This document shows positions 1 through 7,589 of a stretch of 59,574 bases of DNA, one piece after another. Made by a program: the position numbers and the translations under genes. Numbering within the stretch: position 1 is the first letter of the stretch; every line of letters begins with the position of its first letter. The notes beneath the pieces were generated by a model. That model was not told the DNA's origin and made no database searches. It saw only the letters and a list, made by a program, of their open reading frames with translations. The stretch is from Mycobacterium sp. 1100029.7 (GTDB lineage: Bacteria; Actinomycetota; Actinomycetes; Mycobacteriales; Mycobacteriaceae). The stretch covers positions 1 to 59,574 of the forward strand of contig NZ_LZSC01000078.1 of assembly GCF_001665235.1 (NCBI RefSeq), given 5' to 3'.

Positions 1-77
1 ACGAGTCGGTCTCGACGACGAGCGCCGCGGCTACCGGATCCGCGCCGGACCAGGTGACCGTCGCCCGCCAGCGCGTC
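1..77. repeat. 77-base perfect inverted repeat, left arm
   Basis: Bases 1-77 are the exact reverse complement of bases 471-547; I checked this base by base. The match ends at base 78/470, and its other limit is the window edge. Both arms encode the same piece of a YceI-like protein. A repeat of exactly 77 bases starting at the first base is what a de Bruijn assembler using k=77 leaves at a graph junction, so a fold-back assembly or library artefact is as likely as a real invertible segment. Confidence 0.95.
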
Positions 78-181
78 ATCGCTATCGCGAGGCGATGCCC
101 CATCCGTGCCGCGCGACCCTTGACACCGGTATGAAGAAGCAACTCGCCGTCAGCAGCGTCGAGAGTCCAGGTGTGGGTCAC
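1..181 (-). pseudogene. YceI-like protein, N-terminal fragment (split by fold-back)
   Basis: Read on the minus strand from a GTG at 181, this encodes VTHTWTLDAADGELLLHTG and continues in frame into the inverted-repeat arm, reaching the window edge without a stop. The opening (THTWTLDA) and the later TRW and DSFEVV pieces are typical of YceI domain proteins, small lipocalin-like isoprenoid-binding proteins. The remaining C-terminal half lies on the plus strand at 471-915. Flipping bases 78-470 joins the two halves in frame into one gene of about 182 codons. The start lies 13 bases after the P450 stop, so in the reconstructed order the two would be neighbours on one strand. Confidence 0.7.
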
Positions 182-194
182 AGACCGACTGTAT

Positions 195-479
195 TCACAC
201 GGTGTGGTAATCCACCTGCCAGTGCTTGATTCCGTTGAGCCAGCCCGAACGCAGCCGCTCAGGTTTGCCGACCGATTCCAGATCGGGCATCGCGTCGGCG
301 ATCGCGTTGAACATCAGGTCGATCGTCATGCGCGCCAGGTTTGCCCCGATACAGTAGTGGGCGCCGGTGCCACCGAACCCCACATGCGGGTTGGGGTCGC
401 GCAGGATGTTGAAGGAGAACGGGTCGTCGAACACTTCCTCGTCGAAATTAGCTGAGCGATAGACCATTACGACGCGCTG
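195..479 (-). pseudogene. Cytochrome P450 3' fragment (CYP125-like)
   Basis: The minus strand encodes the last ~95 residues of a P450. FDEEVFDDPFSFNI is followed by the haem-binding loop FGGTGAHYCIGANLAR with the axial cysteine, then a C-terminal SGWLNGIKHWQVDY very like the cholesterol/cholestenone 26-hydroxylase CYP125. Upstream of about base 479 the frame changes abruptly into YceI sequence. Only about nine bases (cagcgcgtc) are plausible for both genes, which looks like a microhomology junction. The 5' part of the P450 (I-helix, ExxR) is absent from the window. Whether the organism has an intact copy cannot be seen here. Confidence 0.8.
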
Positions 480-547
480 GCGGGCGACGGTCACCTGGTC
501 CGGCGCGGATCCGGTAGCCGCGGCGCTCGTCGTCGAGACCGACTCGT
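471..547. repeat. 77-base perfect inverted repeat, right arm
   Basis: Exact reverse complement of bases 1-77. On the plus strand it encodes part of a YceI-like protein (around TRWRATVTWSGADP) and continues in frame into the rest of that gene. The arm's inner edge at 470/471 is the junction with the P450 fragment. Confidence 0.95.
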
Positions 548-915
548 TCGAAGTAGTCGGCAGTAAGGGCGGGGTGAAAGGGCTGTCCGGCCCCGAGAAA
601 GCCCTGGTGCGTTCGAACGCCTTGAATTCGCTGGATGCCGGCCGCTTTCCGGAGATCCGTTTCACCGCCGACGTCGTCGAACCGGACGAGCAGGGTTACC
701 GTCTCAGCGGGGTACTCGAAATCCGGGGAAACCGGCGCGAGCACGTAATCGACTTGCGTACCGAGGATCTGGGCGACACGTGGCGGATGTCGGCGCAAAC
801 GGCGATCACTCAATCTGATTACGGCATCAAGCCGTACTCGCTGCTGATGGGTGCTGTCCAGGTCGCCGACGAGGTGGCATTGACGTTCACCGGGGTTCAC
901 GGCAAGGACGGTTGA
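471..915 (+). pseudogene. YceI-like protein, C-terminal fragment
   Basis: The frame is open from the right repeat arm to a TGA at 913-915 and carries the recognisable YceI core: LVVETDSFEVV, then NALNSLDAGRFPEIRFTA, where the family normally has a HLRS.DFFD.. segment, and LTFTGVHGKDG at the end. YceI proteins are single-domain lipocalin-like proteins of about 170-200 residues, so about 35 N-terminal residues are missing here. They are found on the minus strand at 78-181. The GTG at 574 could start a shorter product but would delete conserved strands, so I treat this as half of a split gene. The next gene (methyltransferase) follows after 96 bases in the same direction. Confidence 0.75.
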
Positions 916-1011
916 TCTCCACCGGCCGTACTCGCGGGCGCGTGTATCCTCGGAATGGATTCATTAACGTCGCTAAGTAGTTCTTGCCTTGGCGCGTCGG
1001 AAGGAGCCGAA

Positions 1012-1941
1012 ATGCCTCGTACAGAAGATGATTCGTGGGACTTGGCCACCAGTGTCGGAGCGACCGCCACGATGGTCGCCGCCGGCCGGGCGGTGGCCAC
1101 CAAGGCCGACAAGCCGTTGATCGACGATCCCTACGCCGAGCCGTTGGTGCGGGCGGTGGGCATTGAGTTCCTCACCCGATGGGTGAACGGGGACATCGAC
1201 GCGGCCGACATCGATGCCGCCGATGACGCCTGGGGTCTGCAACAAATGGCCGACCTGATGGGCGCGCGGACGCGCTACTTCGACGCGTTCTTCCGGGACG
1301 CGATGGATGCCGGAATCCGCCAGGCCGTCATTCTGGCCTCGGGCTTGGATGCGCGGGCTTACCGGCTGCCGTGGGCGACCGGGGCCACCGTCTTCGAGAT
1401 TGACCAGCCCGAAGTGATCGAGTTCAAGACCGCCACGTTGTCCGATCTGGATGTGCGGCCGACAGCCGAGCTGCGGGCAGTGCCGATCGACCTACGTCAA
1501 GACTGGCCAACGGCGTTGCGGGAGGCCGGTTTTGACGTCAACCAGCCCAGCGCCTGGATCGCCGAGGGCCTGCTCGCGTTCCTGCCGCCCGATGCCCAGG
1601 ATCGCCTGTTGGACAGCATCGGCGATCTCAGCGCGGCGGGAAGCCGGCTGGCCGCTGAAATCTTCGGCAACCGACCGGATGAAAACGGCCAGCCCGCGCC
1701 GGACATGGTGGCGATCGCCGGTGAGCGCTGGCGCGGACACGGGTTCGACGTGGAGCTGGCCGACCTGCGCTATGACGTCGAGCGCAACGATGTCGCCGAG
1801 TATCTGGGCCGGCAGGGGTGGACGACAGAGACCAAGACGCTGAATGACTTGTTCGCGGCCAACGGGTTACGCGAGATACCCTTGGCCGCAGGCGGTTTGG
1901 CTACCGATACCTACTACTGCAGCGCGATTCGGCAGGCCTAG
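1012..1941 (+). CDS. Class I SAM-dependent methyltransferase (mycobacterial Rv0726c/Rv1896c-type family)
   Basis: A 309-aa protein of the large mycobacterial family of putative S-adenosylmethionine-dependent O-methyltransferases. Residues near the start (SWDLATSVGATATMVAAG) are the family signature. AVILASGLDARAYRL is the SAM-binding glycine loop, with FEIDQPEVIEFK giving the acidic ribose-binding residue; the WIAEGLLAFLP segment follows. I chose the ATG at 1012 over an in-frame ATG at 955 because GGAAGGAG lies just upstream and homologues start close to SWDLATS. Substrate is unknown for the family; polyketide, leucine-carboxyl or lipid methyl acceptors have been proposed. Its stop overlaps by four bases the stop of the converging gene. 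Confidence 0.9.
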   Translation: MPRTEDDSWDLATSVGATATMVAAGRAVATKADKPLIDDPYAEPLVRAVGIEFLTRWVNGDIDAADIDAADDAWGLQQMADLMGARTRYFDAFFRDAMDAGIRQAVILASGLDARAYRLPWATGATVFEIDQPEVIEFKTATLSDLDVRPTAELRAVPIDLRQDWPTALREAGFDVNQPSAWIAEGLLAFLPPDAQDRLLDSIGDLSAAGSRLAAEIFGNRPDENGQPAPDMVAIAGERWRGHGFDVELADLRYDVERNDVAEYLGRQGWTTETKTLNDLFAANGLREIPLAAGGLATDTYYCSAIRQA

Positions 1942-3032
1942 CCCGCGTCGCCGGGGATGTGCTCGAGCACCCGCGTCAAGTAGGGCTGCGGGCCGTTCGG
2001 GTCGGGTTGCTGCTCGGCCGGAGCGCCCTGCTCCCCTTCCGAGACACCTTGCCTCGAAACGGGTTCGCCGGTGGGGACCGATCGCGGCGGGGACGGCTCG
2101 ACCGGTGGGGGCGCCACGGCGGGCGGGCCGGCCTCGGCGACTTGCGGTATGGGCCCGTGCGCGACGTGCTTCGACGGAGCGTGTGCGGCCTGCGGCGCGA
2201 ACTGGATGCCGACGGCGACGGCCAGCGACGAGATGAAGGTGACGGTACCGGCGGCCAACGCGGTCGCCGCCCCCGCGTAGGACAACCGTCCGGGCCGCGG
2301 CGGTGCTTTGACAGGAGCGGGCTCGGCGGTGCGAGCGACCAGCTGTTCGTCGGTGAACTCGGTGCTTCGGGCCGCCGCCAGCGCCGCGCCGCGCGCGACG
2401 GTCACCTGCGCCATGGTCTGCGCGAAAACCGGTACCGGCAACGCCTTTTCGAGCTGCCAGGAGAACCCGTCGATGTCGGCGTCCGCGCCGACCACCACAA
2501 CCGCGCCCGGGCGCCATCCGGTGCGGTCGAACATTCCGGTCAGCCAGGAGCGCAGACCGTCGAAGCCGCCGCTGATGTGCTTGATGGCCGTCTGCGCCTC
2601 GCCGTCGTGGCTGTCGACCATCACCACGGTCGCCCGTTGGTGTTCGAGAACGCAGACCGCGGTCTGGTCGTACCCGATCACGGGCGCAATGGCCAGCGCC
2701 AGCGTTTCGACCGCTTCGAGTAGCCGAATCGGCACGACATTGTCGAAGCCGGCGTCGGTCAAAGCCTCCAGGAGCAGCGCGGCTTGGGCGGCGGCCTCGT
2801 CGTTCCAGGTCACGCCGATCACGCGCAGATGGTGCTCGCTGGCGCCGGCCTGCGCGTCTACCCGCAGTACCTGCTGCGCGACCTGGTCGGCGGTGCTGAC
2901 GGCGGGGACGCCGTGGTCGGCGCACAGCGCCGACTCCTGATGGTCCAGGATCGTGCCGTCTGCGCCGTGCCCCTCGGCGAGGACCCACCCGAAGGTGGTC
3001 GGCGTCAGTGATAGCCCTAGAACCGTTTCCAA
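1938..3032 (-). CDS. Mycobacterial hypothetical with hexokinase-like N-terminal domain, one TM helix and proline-rich tail (DUF7159-like; Rv1887-like)
   Basis: A 364-aa protein. Residues ~1-225 (METVLGLSLTPTTFGWVLAEG...) form an actin/hexokinase-fold-like domain seen in several mycobacterial surface-associated hypotheticals. A hydrophobic helix follows at about 250-272 (AGAATALAAGTVTFISSLAVAVGI). The C-terminal ~90 residues are rich in P, A, E and Q, typical of an exported, cell-wall-spanning tail. Topology with the N-domain in the cytoplasm is an inference. It sits beside fbpB as Rv1887 does in M. tuberculosis (from memory) and diverges from it. Function unknown. Confidence 0.75.
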   Translation of the reverse strand: METVLGLSLTPTTFGWVLAEGHGADGTILDHQESALCADHGVPAVSTADQVAQQVLRVDAQAGASEHHLRVIGVTWNDEAAAQAALLLEALTDAGFDNVVPIRLLEAVETLALAIAPVIGYDQTAVCVLEHQRATVVMVDSHDGEAQTAIKHISGGFDGLRSWLTGMFDRTGWRPGAVVVVGADADIDGFSWQLEKALPVPVFAQTMAQVTVARGAALAAARSTEFTDEQLVARTAEPAPVKAPPRPGRLSYAGAATALAAGTVTFISSLAVAVGIQFAPQAAHAPSKHVAHGPIPQVAEAGPPAVAPPPVEPSPPRSVPTGEPVSRQGVSEGEQGAPAEQQPDPNGPQPYLTRVLEHIPGDAG

Positions 3033-3663
3033 AGTTTTCGCACCTCAATCGTCCCGGGCCCCGGCCACCCTGCAGCACCAGCGCGCACCGGAAAGTCCGC
3101 TGGTGCGGTGATTCGAGAGGGCCGGAACGGACCGGGTTAGCGTCGGTCTCCATCGGCTTGCTTCGAGTGAGCCTACGCGGTCGCGGCGGGTTCGGCTGCA
3201 CCGATATCAGATCCTGGGGAAACCCGGGTTGACACGCCGCTGGCGGCGATATCCGACTAATTGTCGAGCACGTCAACTGCGGCGGCGCCGGCTCGCCGGC
3301 GGCGTACCACGGGACAAAGTGGCTATCTGTTGCGCCGTTTGACGGTGCCGGCTTGGGCGTGTCGAAATCGGTGCGGCGTTAGATTACCGGCGCTTTGTAG
3401 CTTCCGTTGTCGCGTGCGGTTGCCCCTGCGCTCGGTGTCCGCAAAAGCGTCCCCACCTGGCATTTTGCGTGCGAAAAAGCGTGGCGTCGGATCCGGGCAC
3501 CGACCACAACTTTGCCGACCAGTTAACGCGCCACGTTTATTCCTGACACCAGGTGATACAAAACTGAGATGACAACGCGTCTCAATCGACATTTGGCCTA
3601 TTCACACGGTAAATTCTGCCGAGGGCACCACGCGACGACATATAACCGACAAGGGGCGCAGGT
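3033..3663. other. 631-base intergenic region between divergent genes, upstream of fbpB
   Basis: No credible coding sequence. It must hold the promoters for both the DUF7159-like gene (minus) and fbpB (plus). A TTGACA at 3229-3234 has no good -10 partner at 17 bases. GC-rich dyads occur at 3235-3248 (CGCCGC-tg-GCGGCG) and near 3290-3305. The final 120 bases before fbpB are AT-richer than the rest. A weak AAGGGGCGCAGG precedes the fbpB ATG. Confidence 0.5.
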
Positions 3664-4653
3664 ATGACAGACGTGAGCGAGAAGATCCGGGCCTGGGGGC
3701 GCCGGCTTTTGGTCGGTGCGGCAGCGGCTGTGACGCTGCCGGGTCTGATCAGTCTTGCCGGTGGAGCGGCGAGCGCGAATGCATTTTCGCGGCCTGGCCT
3801 GCCCGTCGAATACCTGCAAGTGCCGTCGGCGGGGATGGGCCGCAATATCAAGGTCCAATTCCAGAGCGGCGGCGACGGCTCGCCCGCCGTGTACCTGCTC
3901 GACGGGTTGCGGGCTCAGGACGACTACAACGGCTGGGACATCAACACGCCCGCGTTCGAGTGGTACTACAAGTCCGGCCTGTCGATCGTCATGCCGGTCG
4001 GTGGACAGTCCAGCTTCTACACCGACTGGTACCGCCCCGCGTGCGGCAAGGCCGGTTGTTCGACCTACAAATGGGAGACGTTCCTGACCAGCGAGCTGCC
4101 CGGCTATCTGTCGTCGCAGAAGGGCGTCAAGGCGAACGGCAGCGCCGCGGTCGGAATCTCGATGGCGGGCGCGTCGGCGATGAACCTGGCGATCTACCAC
4201 CCTGCTCAGTTCATCTACGCTGCTTCGCTGTCCGGTTACCTCAGCCCGTCCACCGGGCAGGGCTGGATCGGCCTGGCGATGGGCGATGCCGGTGGCTACA
4301 AGAAGGAAGACATGTGGGGGCCGGATAGCGACCCCGCCTGGACACGCAACGACCCCTTGGTCAACGTCGGCCAGCTGGTCGCCAACAACACCCGGCTCTG
4401 GGTCTACTGCGGTAACGGGACCCCGAACGAACTGGGCGGCGCCAACTTGCCGGCAACGTTCCTGGAGAGCAACTTCATGATCGGCGTCAACAAGAAGTTC
4501 CAGGACGCCTACAACGCAGCGGGCGGCCACAACGCCGTGTTCAACTTCCCCAACTACGGAACACACAGCTGGGAATACTGGGGTGCCCAGCTGCAGGCGA
4601 TGAAGGGTGACCTGCAGACCACATTGGGCGCCTCCCCCGGAGGCGGCGGATAA
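3664..4653 (+). CDS. fbpB: Antigen 85B, secreted mycolyltransferase
   Basis: A 329-aa precursor of the antigen 85 complex. It transfers mycolic acid between trehalose monomycolates, making trehalose dimycolate and mycolylated arabinogalactan, and binds fibronectin. The N-terminus is a Sec signal (KIRAWGRRLLVGAAAAVTLPG...) cleaved after ANA40, giving the classic mature start FSRPGLPVEYLQVPS. The nucleophile is Ser166 in GISMAG (mature Ser126), with Glu268 and His301 completing the triad. The conserved disulfide is Cys127-Cys132 (ACGKAGC). Length and motifs are those of a functional enzyme. A strong hairpin follows 21 bases after the stop, before the chorismate mutase. Confidence 0.97.
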   Translation: MTDVSEKIRAWGRRLLVGAAAAVTLPGLISLAGGAASANAFSRPGLPVEYLQVPSAGMGRNIKVQFQSGGDGSPAVYLLDGLRAQDDYNGWDINTPAFEWYYKSGLSIVMPVGGQSSFYTDWYRPACGKAGCSTYKWETFLTSELPGYLSSQKGVKANGSAAVGISMAGASAMNLAIYHPAQFIYAASLSGYLSPSTGQGWIGLAMGDAGGYKKEDMWGPDSDPAWTRNDPLVNVGQLVANNTRLWVYCGNGTPNELGGANLPATFLESNFMIGVNKKFQDAYNAAGGHNAVFNFPNYGTHSWEYWGAQLQAMKGDLQTTLGASPGGGG

Positions 4654-4674
4654 TCCGTCCCATTCACGGCACTT

Positions 4675-4713
4675 CGCTACTGCGCCTGACGGCATTCGTC
4701 AGGCGCAGTAGCG
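4675..4713 (+). terminator. 17-bp perfect hairpin after fbpB
   Basis: Bases 4675-4691 and 4697-4713 are perfectly complementary with a five-base loop (gcatt). There is no U-tract, as in the U-less intrinsic terminators common in mycobacteria. It lies 21 bases after the fbpB stop. It also overlaps an open frame that runs without a stop into the chorismate mutase, so it may attenuate or separate the two genes. Confidence 0.8.
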
Positions 4714-4736
4714 CGTTATGGGCCATTGCACTCACG

Positions 4737-5252
4737 GTGGTCACATTGCCCGTTATCCCGGCTCGAGCCGATGCCGGCGCGCTGACCGACCTGGTCGACG
4801 CCGCCGCTCGACGATTGCGGGTCGCCGAGCCCGTCGCGGCCTTCAAGTGGAATTCGCATGGCGCTATTGAGGATCCGGCCCGCGTGCAACAAGAACTGGC
4901 CGCATTGAGTGCGGATGCCGCCGATGAGCACCTTGACCCGGACTACGTCACCCGGGTGTTCAACGACCAGATCAACGCCACCGAAGCGATCGAGTACAGC
5001 CGCTTCGCGGACTGGAAGCTCAACCCGTCCAGTGCGCCGGCGAATGCACCGGATCTCGCCGCGTCGCGGTCGACGATCGACGGACTCAATCAGACGATGC
5101 TGACGCAGATCGTGGCGCAAGCCGACGTGCTGCATTCGCCCGGCTGCGGCGGGCAGCTCCAGATCGCCAGGAACGCCGTTACCCACACCGAGCAACTCGA
5201 CGGCCTCTATCAGCGTGCGCTGTCGTTAGCTACGCAGTCTTATTGCGCGTAG
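4737..5252 (+). CDS. Secreted AroQ-gamma (star MtCM-type) chorismate mutase
   Basis: All-helical chorismate mutase of the exported class, converting chorismate to prephenate outside the cytoplasm. Active-site equivalents of the M. tuberculosis enzyme (Rv1885c) are visible: Lys in AAFKW, Arg in DPARVQQ, Thr and Glu in INATEAIEY, Arg in AASRSTID. The C-terminal cysteines (SPGCGG and QSYC) probably form the family disulfide. The start is uncertain. GTG 4737 leaves only a 13-residue leader, but the frame is open upstream and encodes a good signal peptide (RLTAFVRRSSALWAIALTVV). That would need a non-ATG start upstream of, or inside, the terminator-like hairpin (for example ATT 4662 or CTG 4680). 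Confidence 0.88.
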   Translation: MVTLPVIPARADAGALTDLVDAAARRLRVAEPVAAFKWNSHGAIEDPARVQQELAALSADAADEHLDPDYVTRVFNDQINATEAIEYSRFADWKLNPSSAPANAPDLAASRSTIDGLNQTMLTQIVAQADVLHSPGCGGQLQIARNAVTHTEQLDGLYQRALSLATQSYCA

Positions 5253-5383
5253 TTATTCACCGCTGTACGGCCGCGGGTGCGTGGGGTGCGCATATCTCGC
5301 TGCCATAGAAATGCCATAAATTTCTTATCCCGTCAATGACTCGAAACGGTAACGCTTCCTGGACACATGGCGAATTGCTTGAC

Positions 5384-5794
5384 ATGAGAAACTTGGGGAA
5401 GCCTCTCGTCAAGTACGCCATCGTGGGCGGGATCGTCGCAGCGACACTGGGGCCAGCGACCGCCGAGGCTGGTGCGGCGCCGACACCCAACTGGGACGCG
5501 ATCGCGCAGTGTGAGTCCGGCGGCAACTGGCACGCTAACACCGGAAACGGCGCCTACGGCGGGCTGCAGTTCAAGCCTCAGACCTGGGCCAGTTACGGCG
5601 GTGTGGGCAACCCCGCCGCAGCCTCTCGCGAACAGCAGATCGCAGTTGCCAACCGGCTTTTCGCTGATCAAGGCGTGGAACCGTGGCCGAAGTGCGGCGC
5701 CGACTCGGGCCTGCCGATCGGGTGGTACTCGCACCCCGCGCAGGGCATCAAGGAGATCATCAACGGTCTTATTCAGGCGAGCATTCCGCACTGA
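5384..5794 (+). CDS. rpfC: Resuscitation-promoting factor (RpfC-like), secreted muralytic enzyme
   Basis: A 136-aa single-domain Rpf from the ATG at 5384. An in-frame ATG at 5336 would add 16 residues ahead of the signal peptide and is less likely. Residues 1-30 are the signal peptide (KPLVKYAIVGGIVAATLG...AEAGA). The lysozyme-like Rpf domain starts at PNWDAIAQCESGGNW, with catalytic Glu44 next to Cys43, and the second disulfide cysteine is in WPKCGAD. Rpfs cleave peptidoglycan and promote exit from dormancy together with RipA endopeptidases. It lacks the extra residues found near the C-terminus of M. tuberculosis RpfC but keeps the closing IQASIP. Its position after fbpB and chorismate mutase matches Rv1884c. 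Confidence 0.95.
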   Translation: MRNLGKPLVKYAIVGGIVAATLGPATAEAGAAPTPNWDAIAQCESGGNWHANTGNGAYGGLQFKPQTWASYGGVGNPAAASREQQIAVANRLFADQGVEPWPKCGADSGLPIGWYSHPAQGIKEIINGLIQASIPH

Positions 5795-5848
5795 TAGCAA
5801 CATCGGCTGGGTCTATGACCCGGTCCGGACATGTGTTTGGATCGGGTC

Positions 5849-6304
5849 ATGGAAGGTTCGGCAACGGTCCACATGGCGGCGCCAGCGGACAAGATCTGGG
5901 ATTTGATCGCGGATGTGCGTAACACTGGCCGGTTCTCCCCCGAAGTAATGGAAGCGGAGTGGACCGGCAATGCGACCGGCCCGGCACTCGGCGCGAAATT
6001 TCGTGGGCATGTGCGGCGAAATGAAATAGGTCCGGTTTATTGGACGACGTGCAAAGTCACCGCTTGTGAACCGGGCCGTGAATTCGGTTTTGCGGTTTAT
6101 GTCGGCGACCGGGCGGTGAATAACTGGCATTACCGGTTGGCCCCCGCCGACGGCGGCACCGACGTCACCGAGTCGTTCCGGATGAGCCCGTCGCCGTTCG
6201 TCGGCGTCTACTGGTTGCTCGGCGGTTTCCTGCGCCAGCGCCGCAACGTCCGTGATATGACCAAGACGCTGAATCGCATCAAAGATCTGGTCGAGGCGGG
6301 CTGA
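5849..6304 (+). CDS. SRPBCC/START-like domain protein (Rv1883c-like)
   Basis: A 151-aa single-domain protein from ATG 5849 (MEGSATVHMAAPADKIWDLIADV), which matches where the homologue begins; an upstream in-frame start at 5831 would add six residues. The pattern of an N-terminal strand with AAPADKIWDLIADVRNTGRFSPE and a C-terminal long helix (RQRRNVRDMTKTLNRIKDLVEAG) is typical of the Bet v 1-like fold. These bind hydrophobic ligands such as lipids or polyketides; the specific ligand is unknown. No signal peptide. It precedes an SDR gene by 14 bases and probably shares its transcript. Confidence 0.85.
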   Translation: MEGSATVHMAAPADKIWDLIADVRNTGRFSPEVMEAEWTGNATGPALGAKFRGHVRRNEIGPVYWTTCKVTACEPGREFGFAVYVGDRAVNNWHYRLAPADGGTDVTESFRMSPSPFVGVYWLLGGFLRQRRNVRDMTKTLNRIKDLVEAG

Positions 6305-6318
6305 CAAGAAAGGCGTGC

Positions 6319-7164
6319 ATGCCGGGCGTCACTCAATCGGTCTTCATCACCGGCGCGGGCAGTGGCATGGGCCGCGAAGGAGTCCGGCTCTTCCACGCCA
6401 ACGGCTGGCGGGTCGGCGCGGTGGACCGCAATGCCGACGGCCTGAAAGGCCTCGCCCAGGAGCTCGGCGACGATCGTCTGTGGACGCGCACCGTCGACGT
6501 CACGGTCAAATCCGATCTGGACGCTGCCCTGGCCGACTTCTGCGCCGGCAACGCCGACGGCGGGCTGGACATGATGTGGAACAACGCCGGCATCGGCGAA
6601 TCCGGCTGGTTCGAGGATGTGCCCTACGAGGCCACGATGCGTGTGGTCGAGGTCAACTACAAATCCGTGCTGACCGGCGCGTACGGCGCACTGCCCTACC
6701 TCAAGAAAACCCCCGGCAGTCTGATGTTCTCCACTTCGTCGTCGTCGGCCACGTACGGGATGCCGCGCATTGCCGTCTACTCCTCGACCAAGCACGCGGT
6801 CAAAGGCCTGACCGAGGCGCTGAGCGTGGAATGGCAGCGCCACGGCGTGCGCGTCGCCGACGTTCTCCCGGGGTTGATCGACACCGCGATCCTGACCACG
6901 ACGCCCAACCACTCCAGCGACGGCGGCGCACCGATGACCGCCGAGGAGTTGCGTGCGACGGCGCCCAAGAAGGGCCTGCTGCGGCTGATGCCGGCAAGCA
7001 GTGTGGCCGAAGCCGCCTGGCAGGCGTACCACAATCCGAAGCGGCTGCACTGGTACGTGCCCAAGGGCATCCGGATGATCGACGTGCTCAAAGGGCTGAG
7101 CCCGGAGTTCGTCCGCGGCCGCATCGCCAAATCGCTGCCCGGCCTGATGCCGAAGCGGCAGTAA
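6319..7164 (+). CDS. Short-chain dehydrogenase/reductase (Rv1882c-like)
   Basis: A 281-aa classical SDR. It has the cofactor glycine motif TGAGSGMG near residue 12, NNAG near residue 92, a serine-rich catalytic strand (FSTSSSSATYG) and the catalytic YSSTKHA (Tyr and Lys). Residues after ~190 vary in the family and set the substrate, which cannot be read here. AAAGG lies upstream of the ATG. Four genes (SRPBCC, SDR, lppE, cyp140) run head to tail with overlaps or very short gaps, indicating an operon probably acting on one lipid-like compound; the pathway is inference. Confidence 0.92.
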   Translation: MPGVTQSVFITGAGSGMGREGVRLFHANGWRVGAVDRNADGLKGLAQELGDDRLWTRTVDVTVKSDLDAALADFCAGNADGGLDMMWNNAGIGESGWFEDVPYEATMRVVEVNYKSVLTGAYGALPYLKKTPGSLMFSTSSSSATYGMPRIAVYSSTKHAVKGLTEALSVEWQRHGVRVADVLPGLIDTAILTTTPNHSSDGGAPMTAEELRATAPKKGLLRLMPASSVAEAAWQAYHNPKRLHWYVPKGIRMIDVLKGLSPEFVRGRIAKSLPGLMPKRQ

Positions 7165-7175
7165 AGGAGCAAGTG

Positions 7176-7589
7176 GTGCAGTTCAAATGGGTTCCGGTCG
7201 CGTGCATCGTGGCCACCACGGTCGCGGCGTGCGCAGAGCCGCAGACCACACCGCTGGGTGCCGCCCACCTGACCATCAACGGGGCAACCCATGCGGCGCG
7301 CCCGCCCGCCTGCAGCCAGGTGCAGTCGTATCGGACCATCGACATCCCGGACCGGGACGGCCACGTCGAGGCGACGATGCTGCTCAGCGCTTCTCGGGCC
7401 ATCCCGCAGTGGGTGAAGATCCGCAACATCAACGGATTCACCGGAAGCTTCTGGCAAGGCGGCGTGGGCGACGCGCACGCCGACGTCAGCAACGGCCGGT
7501 ACACGATCACCGGTAGCGCATACGGCATCAACAGCAGCAACCCCGACAAGGTCGTCACCACCGACTTCACGATCACCGCCTCGTGCTGA
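7176..7589 (+). CDS. lppE: Lipoprotein LppE
   Basis: A 137-aa lipoprotein. The start is GTG 7176, six bases after a clean AAAGGAG; the adjacent GTG 7173 is possible but too close. The leader QFKWVPVACIVATTVAAC ends in a lipobox (VAAC), so Cys19 would be acylated and the protein anchored at the membrane. The mature part keeps HLTINGATHAARPPACSQVQSYRT and the C-terminal cysteine of mycobacterial LppE, also the conserved WVKIRNINGFTGSFWQGGVG. Its TGA overlaps the ATG of cyp140 (TGATG), implying translational coupling. Function unknown. Confidence 0.88.
   Translation: MQFKWVPVACIVATTVAACAEPQTTPLGAAHLTINGATHAARPPACSQVQSYRTIDIPDRDGHVEATMLLSASRAIPQWVKIRNINGFTGSFWQGGVGDAHADVSNGRYTITGSAYGINSSNPDKVVTTDFTITASC

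Noticed and set aside
1..547. Insertion sequence with terminal inverted repeats
   Set aside because: The inverted arms are coding sequence of YceI, there is no transposase between them and no target-site duplication; a fold-back explains it better.
3229..3255. sigmaA promoter TTGACA...TATCCG as fbpB promoter
   Set aside because: Spacing is 15 bases and the site is over 400 bases from fbpB; too weak to call.
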